Below are positions 44,754-54,468 of a stretch of 64,000 nt of DNA, piece by piece; the stretch's first letter is position 1, and every line of letters starts with the position of its first letter. The DNA lies in the NCBI RefSeq assembly GCF_900115245.1, contig NZ_FOVT01000004.1, positions 62,001 to 126,000 on the forward strand, read 5' to 3'. The stretch comes from Mesorhizobium sp. NFR06. Lineage in GTDB: Bacteria; Pseudomonadota; Alphaproteobacteria; Rhizobiales; Rhizobiaceae. The position numbers and the translations under genes were made by a program. Below the pieces are notes generated by a model that ran no database searches, was not told the origin of the DNA, and saw only the letters and a list, made by a program, of their open reading frames with translations.

Positions 44754-46225
44754 AGCTTCCACGGATCCTTCACCCTCGGCCAGATCGGCCGCTTCAGTTT
44801 CTTGTAATCCGTCTTCGCCGGATTGCTCGGATACGAACTCGGCGCCGCCACATAGATGATTTCGGCGGCGATCGGTTCGAAGCCGGCGTAGAAATGGTTG
44901 GTCGACTTGATTAAGAGGATGTCCTTCGACAGCGGATCGATGCCGATGTTGGAGAAGATATCCGGCTCGAAGGTCTGGGTGCGGTTGGTGTTCAAGATGA
45001 CGTCGACTTCCGTGCCCTCGATGCGCACCACCGCCGCCGGTCCCAGCGTCACCCGGCTCGGCCCGAAACTCTGCCAGCCTTCGCTGACCGCCTTCAGCAC
45101 CGTGACACGCGCGTCGATCGGCTCGCCGGCCTGCGGGCCGGCCTTGCCGCCGAAGCGCAGGTCGATGACGGCGCCCTCGCCGGCCGCATGGCAGAAGGTC
45201 ACGGCGATCGGATCCCAGATCGTCGCCACGCCGACACTCTTGGCGCCGCGCGCCAGCAACTCGCGCAGCACGATGGTGCCGTCGCCCGGCACGCCGCCGC
45301 CCGGATTGTCCCAGATGTCGGCAATCACCGCCGGCTTGTCCTTGCGCGTCGAGCGCACGGCAAGCGCCTGGTCGATGCCGGCCGAGGCGGAGAGCATCGT
45401 CATCGCCGTCTTTTCGCGCAAGGCGTAGAGTTCGTGTCCCAGCGTTTCGGCGAGCTTGTCGCCTTTGGCCTTGTCGTTGTCGGTGACGACCAGGATGCGC
45501 GTGCCCATCTCGGGCACGTCGGCGGCCATGAAGCCGTGGATGACGGAGACCGACAGCACGCCGTCCTTGCCATGCAGCGCCTTGATCTTGTCGACGAAGG
45601 AACGCATCGGCTCGCGGCTGGTCGGCAGCACCTGGATCATGCGGCAGTCGAAGGTCGAGATCACAGGCTTGATCTCGCCGCGCGCCGCCGCGAGGCCGAG
45701 CTCGACGACGTGTTCGCCGCGCTCGTAGAAATCGGTGTGCGGGAATTCGAGGAAATAGGCCATGACATCGCAAGCCGCCACGCGCTTCGGCGTCAGGTGG
45801 CTGTGCGGATCGAATTCCGAGGCGATGACGACCTTCGGGCCGACGATCGCGCGCACACGCTGCAGCAGGTCGCCCTCGCAGTCGTCATAGCCTTGCGCCA
45901 CCATTGCGCCGTGCAGGCCGAGGATGACGGCATCGACCGGCAAGGCGGCCCTGAGCTGGTCGAGGATCTCGTCGCGCAGCGCCTCGTAGGTCTGCCGCTG
46001 CACCAACCCGCCGGGCTCCGCCCAGGTGGCGGTGCCTTCGATGACGGTCAGGTTCTCGACCGCCGCGCGCTTGCGCAGCGCCACGATGGGCGAGGAGCAG
46101 AGCGTCGGCGTCTCCGGATGTTTGCCAGGACCCGCATAGAAGGCCATCTCGAACGAGGCCCGGTCGGTCGGCACCGGCGAGAAGGTGTTGGTTTCCGTCG
46201 CCAGCGAGGCGGTGAAGATGCGCAT
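44645..46225 (-). CDS. M81 family metallopeptidase (MlrC-like)
   Basis: The 526-residue protein has the MlrC N-terminal domain (IFTASLATETNTFSPVPTD, VDAVILGLHGAM, SEFDPHSHLT and EFPHTDFYERGEH as likely metal sites). The C-terminal MlrC_C domain begins near residue 310 (VIADIWDNPGGG, FCHAAGEGAVIDLRFGGK). MlrC of Sphingomonas cleaves linearised microcystin, but most M81 proteins sit beside importers and act on unknown small amides. The last 36 residues are encoded by a repeat and are probably not functional. Two permeases, a binding protein, an SDR, an ATPase and a regulator surround it. Confidence 0.9.
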   Translation of the reverse strand: MRIFTASLATETNTFSPVPTDRASFEMAFYAGPGKHPETPTLCSSPIVALRKRAAVENLTVIEGTATWAEPGGLVQRQTYEALRDEILDQLRAALPVDAVILGLHGAMVAQGYDDCEGDLLQRVRAIVGPKVVIASEFDPHSHLTPKRVAACDVMAYFLEFPHTDFYERGEHVVELGLAAARGEIKPVISTFDCRMIQVLPTSREPMRSFVDKIKALHGKDGVLSVSVIHGFMAADVPEMGTRILVVTDNDKAKGDKLAETLGHELYALREKTAMTMLSASAGIDQALAVRSTRKDKPAVIADIWDNPGGGVPGDGTIVLRELLARGAKSVGVATIWDPIAVTFCHAAGEGAVIDLRFGGKAGPQAGEPIDARVTVLKAVSEGWQSFGPSRVTLGPAAVVRIEGTEVDVILNTNRTQTFEPDIFSNIGIDPLSKDILLIKSTNHFYAGFEPIAAEIIYVAAPSSYPSNPAKTDYKKLKRPIWPRVKDPWKLPISPLVGEMPGRAERGAKDRLAGSGGQESTEDRQS

Positions 46226-46307
46226 GAACGCTCCGTGGTGGACTTTTTGTTTTCTGCAATTCCGGCCGGAAAACCGCTACGCACTCTTCTCGGAATTGCT
46301 GGGATTG

Positions 46308-47147
46308 CTATTTGACGGCCCCGAGCGCAAGGCCCCTGACCAGGTAGCGCTGCAGCCATGTGAACAGGATCGCCACCGGCAGCGTCGCCAGCAACGTGGC
46401 CGCCATGACGTGGTGCCATTCGATCGTATAGCGGCCGGCGACCAGCGAGAAGACCTGGATCGGCAGAGTATAGCTTTCCTGGCTGCGCAGCATTGTCAGC
46501 GCCACGACGAATTCGTTCCAGGCGTTGATGAAGGTGAAGATCGCGGTCACGGCGATCGCCGGCAGGCAGAGCGGCAGGAACACCTTGCGCAGCGTCAGCC
46601 AGCGGCCGGCGCCTTCCATCCATGCCGCCTCCTCGAGGTCGCGCGGGATGGTGTCGAAATAGCTCTGCAGCATCCACACCGTGAAGGCGACGTTGAAGGC
46701 CATGTAGATGAAGCCGAGCGCGGTGGTCGATTCGACCAGCCCCCAGGCGGCCATCAGCCTGAATAGGCCGAGCACCAGCACGATCGGCGAGATCATCTGC
46801 GAGATCAAAAGGAACTGGCGGAAGGCGCCATAGCCGGCGAAGCGGAAGCGCGACATGGCATAGGCCGCCGGCACCGAGATCAGTATGGCGCCAACTGTGG
46901 CCAGCGCCGAGACATAGAGCGAGTTGAGCAGCGCCTGGCCGAACCCGGTCGCCACCCACATGTCGGCGAAATTCGACCAGCGGAACTCGCTCGGCCACCA
47001 GGTGGGGGTCAGCACCTCCGTCCGCGGCTTGACGGCGGTGAGGAACATAACCGCGAAGGGGAAGATCGTGACGGCGATCAGTGGGGCCAGCAGCAGCCAG
47101 GCGATGATGGTGCGTTTGAGCTTGCCCGTCATAAGCGTGCTGGTCAT
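46308..47147 (-). CDS. Sugar ABC transporter permease (CUT1, MalG-like)
   Basis: The 279-residue protein has six membrane segments and the EAA loop [20 protein letters not shown] with the conserved Gly. The periplasmic N-terminal part and [16 protein letters not shown] are typical of MalG-like subunits. Its start overlaps the stop of the partner permease (ATGA). It forms the translocation channel for the compound bound by the upstream binding protein. Confidence 0.93.
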   Translation of the reverse strand: MTSTLMTGKLKRTIIAWLLLAPLIAVTIFPFAVMFLTAVKPRTEVLTPTWWPSEFRWSNFADMWVATGFGQALLNSLYVSALATVGAILISVPAAYAMSRFRFAGYGAFRQFLLISQMISPIVLVLGLFRLMAAWGLVESTTALGFIYMAFNVAFTVWMLQSYFDTIPRDLEEAAWMEGAGRWLTLRKVFLPLCLPAIAVTAIFTFINAWNEFVVALTMLRSQESYTLPIQVFSLVAGRYTIEWHHVMAATLLATLPVAILFTWLQRYLVRGLALGAVK

Positions 47148-48013
47148 GTGCGCTGCTCCCGCATGGCGAGGCGGACATAGATCATGGTGAAGACGAGCAG
47201 GATGGCGAACATCACCAGCGACACCGCCGACGCCTCGCCGAGTTTGCCGATGCGGAAGGCAAGCTTGTAGAGATGGGTCACCAGGATGTCGGTGGAGTTC
47301 GCAGGTCCGCCTTGCGTCATCACCCAGATGATCGGGAAGGAGTTGAAGACGTAGATGGTGTTGAGCACGATCGCGATGTTGATGAAGGGTCTCAGCAGCG
47401 GAAAGGTGATCTCGCGGAACTGCTGGAAGAGGGTTGCGCCTTCAAGCGCCGCCGCCTCGTAAAGATCGTCGGGGATCGAGGACAGGCCACCGAGGAAGAT
47501 CGTGGTGGTGAACGGCACCGTCACCAGGATGCCGATCAGCACCTGCATCGGGAAAGCGGTCTCGGCGCTCGCCAGCCACTGGATGTTCTGGCTGATGATG
47601 CCGAGCTTCATCAGCGCCGAATTCAGCATGCCGCTCTCGCCGTTGAGCGCCCAGCGCCAGACCACGGCGGTCATGGTCAGCGACACCGCCCAGGGCAGCA
47701 TGATGATGACGCGTGCGAGGCCGCGGCCGTAGAAATCCGTGTTGAGGATCATCGCCACCGGGATCGACAGCAATAGCGCGCCACCGACCACCAGCACGGT
47801 CCACAGCCCGGTGCGCCAGAGCGCGGCCATGAAATCCGGATCGGCGGCAAGCGCCCAGAAATTGGCCAGGCCGCTGAAGTCGCGCAGCTGGCCAAAACGG
47901 TTCACGTCATGCGTCGAAATCTGGGCAAGGTCCCAGACCGGCCAGAAGATCACCACCGCCGCCAGGAAAAGGCTGGGCAGGGTCAGCAGATAGGGCAGGG
48001 TCCGGCTTTGCAT
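47144..48013 (-). CDS. Sugar ABC transporter permease (CUT1, MalF-like)
   Basis: The 289-residue protein has six membrane segments and the EAA loop [20 protein letters not shown]. The MalF-like opening [20 protein letters not shown] is followed by a short periplasmic part. It overlaps the second permease by four bases. A 424-base gap with a large inverted repeat separates it from the binding-protein gene. Confidence 0.93.
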   Translation of the reverse strand: MQSRTLPYLLTLPSLFLAAVVIFWPVWDLAQISTHDVNRFGQLRDFSGLANFWALAADPDFMAALWRTGLWTVLVVGGALLLSIPVAMILNTDFYGRGLARVIIMLPWAVSLTMTAVVWRWALNGESGMLNSALMKLGIISQNIQWLASAETAFPMQVLIGILVTVPFTTTIFLGGLSSIPDDLYEAAALEGATLFQQFREITFPLLRPFINIAIVLNTIYVFNSFPIIWVMTQGGPANSTDILVTHLYKLAFRIGKLGEASAVSLVMFAILLVFTMIYVRLAMREQRT

Positions 48014-48112
48014 CGGCTGGTTTGTACCGCGTTAGGTAGCATTGCTGTGCTGGTTTGCCAGCTTGAATAATCCTCGCCTGTTCGTCCCAGGCGTTCAGTC
48101 CAAATTCTTTTC

Positions 48113-48303
48113 CCGGCGTCAGCGCTGCCCCTCATTGCCCTGCCGGGCATTTCTCCCCGTATAGTGACGGGGAGAAAGGGCTGGCGGCACGCCGGCGCAC
48201 GTTCTGCTCCGTTGGCGATTGGCGAAATCACCGGCGAGATCTCCCCGTCACTATACGGGGAGAGGATGCCGGCAGGCAGGTGAGGGGCAGCGCTGACGCC
48301 GGC
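48113..48303. repeat. Large inverted repeat, family B
   Basis: The 424-base gap between the binding-protein and permease genes holds arms of about 63 bases. Left and right both contain GGCGTCAGCGCTGCCCCTCA (one inverted), and each has its own hairpin CTCCCCGTATAGTGACGGGG. The middle is about 60 bases. The long stem would form inside the operon transcript. Confidence 0.85.
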
Positions 48304-48384
48304 GATTTGACCTTTGTCGGAGCGATGCCTGGGGTCTCACCTTCCGCATTGCGGCGGGGTCGCTACATGCTTCTTTTGAAAGAT

Positions 48385-48416
48385 GTGGCGCGCCCCGACG
48401 GGGTGGAGCGCGCCAC
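48385..48416 (-). terminator. Intercistronic hairpin after binding-protein gene
   Basis: GTGGCGCGC pairs exactly with GCGCGCCAC around a 14-base loop, 21 bases beyond the binding-protein stop codon. No T tract follows. Such hairpins after binding-protein genes usually stabilise the 5' part of the message and cut expression of the permeases, so it is more likely an attenuator than a full terminator. Confidence 0.5.
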
Positions 48417-48437
48417 GGGGCGCAGGGAGATACGCCC

Positions 48438-49670
48438 TTATTTCTTCTTCAGCACGGCGTCGGCCTTGGCCGCCGCGTCCTTCAGGGCCGCCTCCGGCTC
48501 GGCGCTTCCGAGATAGATCTTCTGCATGGCATCGGACGTGATCTGGGCGATCTCTTCCCAGCCCGGGATGACCGGCGCGAAACGGGCATCGGGCAAGAGC
48601 GCGGTGAAGGCGGCAAGGTCGGCATTGTTGACGTAATAGTCCATCTTGGCCTCTTCCTTGTTCACCGGCAGGAACCCTTCGCCTTGCGTGAACTTGGCGC
48701 GCTGTTCCTTGGTGAACAGGAAGTCGAGCAGTTTCCAGGCCTCATCCTTGTTCTTGGAGTTCTTGAACATGATGATGGAGTCGGTCACGCCATAGGTGCC
48801 GCGCGCGCCGGTCGGGCCGGCCGGGATCGCGGCGACGCCGTATTTCAGGTTCGGCGCTTCTTCCTTGATCTGGTTGGACAGGAAGGGCGCGGTGATCATC
48901 ATGCCGACCTTGCCCTGCTTGAACAGGTTCTGCACGTCCTCGCGGCTGTTGGAGGTGGCGCCCGGTTCGGTCAGGCCCTCGTCGATCATCGACTTATAGA
49001 GCTTGGCGGCTTCGAGCGCGCCGGGCGTGCTCAAACCGGAGGTGCCGTCCTTGTTGAGGATCTCGGTGCCGAAGGACCACATCGCGTAGTAGTAATAGAC
49101 GTCGGTCTCGATCTCCTTGCCCTGCAAGCCGTAGCCGAAGGCGCCGACCGCCTTGATCTTGCGGGCGTCTTCCTGCAGCTCGGTCCAGGTCGCCGGCGGC
49201 TTGGCGATGCCGGCCTTCTCGAACAGCTCCTTGTTGTAATACATGGCGCGCGCCGAGGCGGCGATCGGCAGGCCATAGGTGTGGCCGTCCATGATCGAAG
49301 GCTGCAGGAAGGTGTCGATGAAGCGGTCCTTGAACTCGGGCGTGATGTAGCTGTCGAGCGGCTCGGCGACATCCTGCTGCACGAAGTCGATCAGCCAGCG
49401 CGTGCCGATGATCGACAGGTCCGCATTGGTACCGGCGGTGATGTCGGTGGTGAGTTTCTGCAAGAGCACATCCCACGGCACGACTTCATACTTGATGGTG
49501 ATGCCGGGATTGGCCGCTTCGAACTCCTTCTTCACCGCTTCGAAATAAGGGCCGGTCTTGGCGCTGTATTCGGCGACAGTGACACGCACCTCGCCCGCAT
49601 CGGCCGGTGCCGCCAGCGCCAGCATGCTCATTCCGGCCAACAGGCCGACAGTCCATTTCGCAAGGCTCAT
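48438..49670 (-). CDS. Sugar ABC transporter substrate-binding protein (CUT1 type)
   Basis: The 410-residue protein has a Sec signal peptide (WTVGLLAGMSMLALAAPADA, cleaved near residue 25). The MalE-like family-1 fold is shown by AVKKEFEAANPGITIKYEVV, YYNKELFEKAGIAKPPATW and DEAWKLLDFLFTKEQRAKF. ATG 49670 has GGGAGAG upstream; the frame's earlier 27 codons lack a signal and are rejected. The ligand is unknown. It starts the minus-strand half of the importer cluster. Confidence 0.93.
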   Translation of the reverse strand: MSLAKWTVGLLAGMSMLALAAPADAGEVRVTVAEYSAKTGPYFEAVKKEFEAANPGITIKYEVVPWDVLLQKLTTDITAGTNADLSIIGTRWLIDFVQQDVAEPLDSYITPEFKDRFIDTFLQPSIMDGHTYGLPIAASARAMYYNKELFEKAGIAKPPATWTELQEDARKIKAVGAFGYGLQGKEIETDVYYYYAMWSFGTEILNKDGTSGLSTPGALEAAKLYKSMIDEGLTEPGATSNSREDVQNLFKQGKVGMMITAPFLSNQIKEEAPNLKYGVAAIPAGPTGARGTYGVTDSIIMFKNSKNKDEAWKLLDFLFTKEQRAKFTQGEGFLPVNKEEAKMDYYVNNADLAAFTALLPDARFAPVIPGWEEIAQITSDAMQKIYLGSAEPEAALKDAAAKADAVLKKK

Positions 49671-49843
49671 CTGATCTCTCCCATTGATGCGCATTCGCGC
49701 CTGGCCCTTATGGGCACAGGATTTATGTGACTTTCCTACATTATCCATCATTTGACCCTGCGCAAGCGATTAATTATGTTGCTTATTTACATTTCATTGA
49801 GTAGCCTCGACTCCCTGTCTGGCTTGCGGAGGGAGCGCGCATC

Positions 49844-50614
49844 GTGGTTTCGAAGGCCGATTTCGAGGGCAGGACCGTTGTCGTCACCGGCGCCGGGGGA
49901 GGCCTCGGCTCGGCGATCGTGGCGCTCCTGGCCGAGCGCGGCGCGCGCATCGTCGGCTGCGACCAATCGGGGGAAGCGCTGGCCAGTCCACAGATCGCCT
50001 CGCGCCACGTCTTCGACCTGCTCGACCGGACCTCGATCGAAGCGGCGATCCAAGCGCTGCTCGGCAGGGACGGCGTTCCCGACATCCTGATCAACAATGC
50101 CGGCTGGACGCGCGCCGAAACGTTGAAGGCGCTGACGGCCGACAGAATAAAGCAGGAGCTCGACCTCAACCTGACCGGCGTGATGACTTTCGCCGATCCG
50201 CTGATCAAAGCGATGGCCGCGCGCGGCTCGGGCAGCGTCGTCTTCATCTCCTCGGTCAACGCCATCGCGCATTTCGGCAATCCCGCCTATGCCGCCGCCA
50301 AGGCCGGCATCAACGCCTATGCAAAATCGATCGCGGTCGAGCTTGGCCGCAGCGGGTTGCGCGCCAATGTCGTCTGCCCAGGCTCGATCCGCACTGCCGC
50401 CTGGGACCATCGCCTGGCCAAGGATCCCGAAATTCTCGGCCGGCTGCAACGGCTCTACCCGCTCGGCCGCATCGTCGATGCTTCGGAAGTGGCGGAGGCC
50501 GTGGCTTTCCTTGCCTCCGACCGCGCTTCCGGCATAACTGGCGCGGTGGTGCCGGTGGACGCCGGACTGACAGCCGGCTACCTGCCTTTCATCGACGATA
50601 TTCTGGGAGCGTGA
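49844..50614 (+). CDS. SDR-family oxidoreductase
   Basis: The 256-residue classical short-chain dehydrogenase has the NAD-binding TGAGGGLGSAIV, Asn in LINNAGWTRAET, and the catalytic Ser-Tyr-Lys set (VFISSVNAI, then YAAAKAGIN). An Asp after strand 2 (GCDQSGE) suggests NAD over NADP. The GTG start has GGAGGGAG upstream. It likely oxidises a sugar or polyol imported by the neighbouring transporter; its stop touches the ATPase start region. Confidence 0.92.
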   Translation: MVSKADFEGRTVVVTGAGGGLGSAIVALLAERGARIVGCDQSGEALASPQIASRHVFDLLDRTSIEAAIQALLGRDGVPDILINNAGWTRAETLKALTADRIKQELDLNLTGVMTFADPLIKAMAARGSGSVVFISSVNAIAHFGNPAYAAAKAGINAYAKSIAVELGRSGLRANVVCPGSIRTAAWDHRLAKDPEILGRLQRLYPLGRIVDASEVAEAVAFLASDRASGITGAVVPVDAGLTAGYLPFIDDILGA

Positions 50615-50616
50615 CC

Positions 50617-51684
50617 ATGACCGACGTCCAGTTCCGCAACCTTTCGAAATCCTTCGGCCAGCATAAGATCCTCGAGGATATCAATCTCGACATCGAAAGC
50701 GGCGAGTTCGTCGTGCTGGTCGGGCCGTCCGGCTGCGGCAAGTCGACCCTGCTGCGCATGCTGGCCGGGCTGGAAGCGATCACCTCCGGCGACCTCGTCA
50801 TCGGCGGCACGCGCGCCAACGACCTGCCGCCGCAGAAGCGCAACATCGCCATGGTGTTCCAGTCCTACGCACTGTTTCCGCATTTGAAGGCGGCCGACAA
50901 TATCGGCTTCGGTCCGAAGATCCGCGGCGAGAACCGCGCCGCGATCGACGACAAGGTGAAGAAGGCCTCCGGCGTGCTCAACCTCTTCTCCTATCTCGAT
51001 CGCTATCCGCGGCAATTGTCGGGCGGCCAGCGCCAGCGCGTCGCCATGGGCCGCGCCATCGTGCGCGAGCCTTCGGTGTTCCTGTTCGACGAGCCGCTCT
51101 CCAATCTCGACGCGCAGCTGCGCGTGCAGATGCGCGTCGAGATCAAGGCGCTGCACCAGCGGCTCAAATCGACCATCGTCTACGTCACCCATGACCAGAT
51201 CGAGGCCATGACCATGGCCGACCGCATCGTGGTGATGGACCGCGGCCGCATCCAGCAAGTCGGGCAGCCGCTGGAGCTCTATGACCGGCCGGCCAACAAG
51301 TTCGTCGCCAGCTTCATCGGCTCGCCGTCGATGAGCTTCGTTTCCGGCGCGTTGAGGACCGCCGAAAGCAAATCCTGGTTCGAGACCACCGGCGGCGGTC
51401 GCCTGGCTCTGTCCGGCAAAACCGCTTCCGGCAGCGAGACGGTCGAGGCGGGCATCAGGCCCGAACATTTCGTTGCCGGCGCCAGCGACGACGCCATCGA
51501 CATCAAGGTCGACGTCGTCGAGCCGACCGGCTCGGAAACGCATGTCTACGGCTCGGTCGGCGACGACACGGTGCGCGCCGTGTTCCGCGACCGGCTGCAG
51601 GTGAAGCCCGGCGACCGCCTGCCGGTCACCGTCGACCCACGCAACATCCACCTCTTCGACAAGGCGACGGGCCTGCCGCTGTGA
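50617..51684 (+). CDS. ABC transporter ATP-binding protein (UgpC/MsmK type)
   Basis: The 355-residue ATPase has Walker A GPSGCGKST, the Q-loop VFQSYALFPH, signature LSGGQRQRVAMGRA, Walker B SVFLFDEPLSNLD, and the H-loop YVTHDQIEAMTMAD. A C-terminal TOBE/MalK-like domain starts near residue 240. It should power the CUT1 permeases of the divergent operon. ATG 50617 has GGGAG seven bases upstream; a GTG two codons earlier overlaps the SDR stop. Confidence 0.94.
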   Translation: MTDVQFRNLSKSFGQHKILEDINLDIESGEFVVLVGPSGCGKSTLLRMLAGLEAITSGDLVIGGTRANDLPPQKRNIAMVFQSYALFPHLKAADNIGFGPKIRGENRAAIDDKVKKASGVLNLFSYLDRYPRQLSGGQRQRVAMGRAIVREPSVFLFDEPLSNLDAQLRVQMRVEIKALHQRLKSTIVYVTHDQIEAMTMADRIVVMDRGRIQQVGQPLELYDRPANKFVASFIGSPSMSFVSGALRTAESKSWFETTGGGRLALSGKTASGSETVEAGIRPEHFVAGASDDAIDIKVDVVEPTGSETHVYGSVGDDTVRAVFRDRLQVKPGDRLPVTVDPRNIHLFDKATGLPL

Positions 51685-51694
51685 AGGCTAGACG

Positions 51695-52576
51695 ATGAAG
51701 ACCCCCGCCGACATCATCACGCGCCTGCAACTGATGTCGCAGGACGGCACCAAGTCGGACCGGCGGCTGGCCGGGCTCGTGCTGTCCGATCTCGATTTCG
51801 CCTCCAAGGCGGCGATCTCCGAGATCGCCGCGCGCGTTGGGGTCAGCGAGCCAACCGTCACCCGCTTTTGCCGCAACCTCGGCTGCGAAGGCCTGCGCGA
51901 TTTCAAGTTTTATCTGGCGCAGGCGATCGCCATCGGCGGTCAGTATCTGTCGCCGGAGCCGCTCAGCCGCGACGCGCGCGAGCAGCGCGTCGCCTCCGCC
52001 ATCACCGAGGCCGCGATCGCCGCCATCCAGCGCGCCAGCGAGAACCTGGACATGACGACGCTGATGGAGGTCGCCGCCCGCATTGCCGCTTCCGGCAACA
52101 TATTATGCATCGGCTCCGGCGGCATCTCCTCGATGATGGCGACGGAGATGCAGAACCGGCTGTTCCGGCTCGGCCTCTCGGCGCTGGCCCAGATCGACGG
52201 TCAGTTGCAGCGCATGTATGCCGCGGTGGCGACGCCGGAAACGACGCTGGTCGCCTTCTCGGTGTCGGGCTATGCTCGTTCGGTGATCGAGGCAGTCGAA
52301 GTCGCGCAACAATATGGGGCGGCGACGGTTGCTATCACCGCGCCGGATTCGGCCCTTGCCAAGGTCGCCGACACGGTCATCCTGCTGCAGTCCGTCGAGG
52401 ACGGCAACATCTACAAACCGACCTCGTCACGCTACGCCCTGCTCGCCATCCTCGACATGATCGCCACCACGGTGGCGGAATCGCGCGGGCCGAAAGTGCT
52501 GGAGAATTTGCGTCGCATCAAGCAGAGCGTGAACACGCTGAAGGTGGACGATCCGAGGCTGCCGCTGGGCGATTGA
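51695..52576 (+). CDS. RpiR/MurR-family transcriptional regulator
   Basis: The 293-residue protein has an N-terminal HTH_6 domain ([20 protein letters not shown], then [18 protein letters not shown]) and a SIS sugar-phosphate-binding domain ([39 protein letters not shown]). Such regulators sense phosphosugars. It lies ten bases after the ATPase gene in the same operon and probably controls both halves of the importer cluster through the intergenic region near 49671-49843. Confidence 0.92.
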   Translation: MKTPADIITRLQLMSQDGTKSDRRLAGLVLSDLDFASKAAISEIAARVGVSEPTVTRFCRNLGCEGLRDFKFYLAQAIAIGGQYLSPEPLSRDAREQRVASAITEAAIAAIQRASENLDMTTLMEVAARIAASGNILCIGSGGISSMMATEMQNRLFRLGLSALAQIDGQLQRMYAAVATPETTLVAFSVSGYARSVIEAVEVAQQYGAATVAITAPDSALAKVADTVILLQSVEDGNIYKPTSSRYALLAILDMIATTVAESRGPKVLENLRRIKQSVNTLKVDDPRLPLGD

Positions 52577-52611
52577 GCGGTTGCAGCGGCTTGCGCCGTC
52601 GAAGTTGGCGA

Positions 52612-52790
52612 TCCTTCGCGCCCGCCTCTGGCCTGCCGGCCATCTCCCCCACAAGGGCCCACAAGGGGGAGATTGGCCGCTTCCGCGCCCCGCTCTTCCC
52701 GCGACGTTGGATGTTGGCGAAAGCCGGCGTGACAGCTGATCTCCCCCCAAGTGGGGAGATGTCCGGCAGGACAGAGGGGGGCGCTGTCCC
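52612..52790. repeat. Inverted repeat, family A, copy 3
   Basis: The arms carry GGCCTGCCGGCCATCTCCCC and CAAGTGGGGAGATGTCCGGC with the same GCGC-rich outer ends as the other copies. A local duplication of CCACAAGGG sits in the left arm. It lies between the converging RpiR and DUF167 genes. Confidence 0.82.
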
Positions 52791-52799
52791 GCCTGCGTG

Positions 52800-53123
52800 T
52801 CAGATCCTCGATTGCTTGGAAAGAGTCTCGACGATCTTGGCCAACTCAACCCCATCCCCCAATATCCGCAGCGTCTTCAGCCGCGACGTGCCGCCGGCAA
52901 CCACAGAAACGGCCGACGCCGGCACGCCCAGCGCCTTGGCCATCAGCCGTTCCAACGCCGCATTGGCGGCGCCGTTCTCCGGCACGGCGCGCACGCGCGC
53001 CTTGAGATGACTGCGCCCGTCGGCGGTGACCTCGACGCCATCGATGCGATCGAGTGCCGCTTTCGGCGTCAGCCGCACGTAAAGGTCGATGCCGTTCTCG
53101 CGCAGCCGAAACGACGGGCTCAT
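52800..53123 (-). CDS. DUF167 (YggU) family protein
   Basis: The 107-residue protein matches DUF167: LYVRLTPKAALDRIDGVEV, LKARVRAVPENGAANAALER and VSVVAGGTSRLKTLRI. Function is unknown. ATG overlaps the yggT stop (TGATG). In Rhizobiales this gene regularly follows yggT. Confidence 0.9.
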   Translation of the reverse strand: MSPSFRLRENGIDLYVRLTPKAALDRIDGVEVTADGRSHLKARVRAVPENGAANAALERLMAKALGVPASAVSVVAGGTSRLKTLRILGDGVELAKIVETLSKQSRI

Positions 53124-53422
53124 CAAGCGCCGGTTACGACCCAGGACCAAACCGTGGTGACGATGAACTGCCGGATGAAGAAGATGACCAGCAGGAGGAT
53201 GATCGGCGAAATGTCGATGCCGCCGAGATCGGGCATGAAGCGGCGGATCGGGCGCAGTGGCGGCTCGGTCAGCCGATAGAGCATGTTGCCGACGGTGCCG
53301 ACGAACTGGTTGCGCGAGTTGACGACGTTAAAGGCGTAGAGCCACGAAAAGATCGCCGAGGCGATGATGATCCACCAGTAGATATCAAGCGCCATGACGA
53401 TGGTCTGAATGAGGGCGATCAT
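53123..53422 (-). CDS. YggT family membrane protein
   Basis: The 99-residue protein has two membrane segments (about 8-30 and 70-90) around [19 protein letters not shown], the YggT signature. Members are implicated in osmotic stress and cell division in some bacteria, but the mechanism is unclear. ATG 53422 has GGAG five bases upstream. It is coupled to DUF167 by a one-base overlap. Confidence 0.9.
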   Translation of the reverse strand: MIALIQTIVMALDIYWWIIIASAIFSWLYAFNVVNSRNQFVGTVGNMLYRLTEPPLRPIRRFMPDLGGIDISPIILLLVIFFIRQFIVTTVWSWVVTGA

Positions 53423-53518
53423 GCCGGTCTCCGAATTGTCGCCGACATGTAGCCATTGCGCGCCGAACCGGCAAGGCCCGCCAGCCACGGCGCATCGCGT
53501 CAGGCCAACCGTTTCGCC

Positions 53519-53548
53519 TTGACATCAAACCGCCGCGACCGATACAAG
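53519..53548 (+). promoter_or_regulatory. Promoter of tRNA-Ala
   Basis: TTGACA is a perfect -35 box, with TACAAG as -10 at 18 bases (or ATACAA at 17). Initiation would fall about 9 bases before the tRNA. It fits the strong promoters seen upstream of alphaproteobacterial tRNA genes. Confidence 0.7.
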
Positions 53549-53563
53549 CCCATCCGCTGGAAC

Positions 53564-53639
53564 GGGGCTGTAGCTCAGCTGGGAGAGCGCATCGTTCGCA
53601 ATGATGAGGTCAGGGGTTCGATCCCCCTCAGCTCCACCA
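53564..53639 (+). tRNA. tRNA-Ala (anticodon CGC)
   Basis: The 76-base gene starts GGGGCTGTAGCTCAGCTGGG and ends in encoded CCA. The acceptor stem pairs GGGGCTG with CAGCTCC. The D arm, the anticodon stem CATCG/TGATG with loop TTCGCAA, and a T arm with GGGGTTCGATCCCC are all present. Anticodon CGC reads GCG, a frequent Ala codon in this GC-rich genome. A promoter lies just upstream. Confidence 0.95.
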
Positions 53640-53820
53640 GCCGGCACACCGACGCGCATTTTCCCCCAAACCAACCCTTGTGGTGACGTCTCCTCGCGAC
53701 CGGATTCAGGCCCTGTGCTTGGAACCAATGATGGGTCGAGACTGTTCAATTATACTTTGATCCGAAGCTGACGTTGCCCGGCCGGGTGGGTAAGCGGCGA
53801 TCCTTGAGGAGTTCCCGATC

Positions 53821-54264
53821 ATGATGATTTCGTCCAGGTTCCGTTCAGTCGCGCTCGCCGCCATCGCCGCCGCGGGCGTGAGCATTGCCAGCGCCGCGCA
53901 TGCCGACAGCGGCACGATCCGTTTCTCCGTCTACAAGGCGGCCTTCTTCATTGGCGGCTCCGGCGGCGAGGGCACACTGACCTTCCATGGTCGCCACTAT
54001 CCGATCTCCGTCGGTGGCATTTCGGGCGGCCTCGCCTTCGGGGCTTCCAAGACCTATTTCCAGGGCACCGTGCGCCACATTCGCCGCGTCAGCGATGTGA
54101 CGGGAGTCTACGGCGCGGCCGGCGGCGGCGGCACGCTCGGCAAGGGTGCCCAGGTGATCGTCATGACCAACGACAAGGGCGCCCAGCTCCAGCTCAGCGG
54201 CAGGCAGGTCGGCCTGCAGGTCAACGCCGATCTCAGCGGCATGAGCATCGCGCTGAAGAAGTAG
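53821..54264 (+). CDS. Exported protein of unknown function
   Basis: The 147-residue protein has a Sec signal peptide (SVALAAIAAAGVSIASAAHA, cleaved near residue 28). The mature part is Gly-rich and predicted beta: FFIGGSGGEGTLTFHG, VGGISGGLAFGASKTYF, VYGAAGGGGTLGKGAQVIVM. It recalls the envelope protein family DUF1134/EipA, but the match is weak from memory only. It is a single-gene unit after the tRNA. Confidence 0.75.
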   Translation: MMISSRFRSVALAAIAAAGVSIASAAHADSGTIRFSVYKAAFFIGGSGGEGTLTFHGRHYPISVGGISGGLAFGASKTYFQGTVRHIRRVSDVTGVYGAAGGGGTLGKGAQVIVMTNDKGAQLQLSGRQVGLQVNADLSGMSIALKK

Positions 54265-54468
54265 GGGCCGCGGCTCCTTCCGTAACCCTGGATCGGCCGG
54301 ATCAGGCGCTGACCGGGCGCGCAATGGCAGCGACAAGATCGCGCCGGGGCGGGCCACAGTTTGTTCGACCTCTCCGTCGACCCCGCCAGACCAATGGCGG
54401 GATGCGTCCGCTCTGAATGAGCAGGCGGGCTCGCAAGCATGCAGCTCGGCAACGAAGCGCAGCTCGCC

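Noticed and set aside
53564..53639. tRNA-Ala as an integration site of a genomic island
   Set aside because: No integrase and no repeat of the tRNA 3' end were seen nearby.
53456..53686. Frame covering the tRNA-Ala gene
   Set aside because: It translates the tRNA itself.
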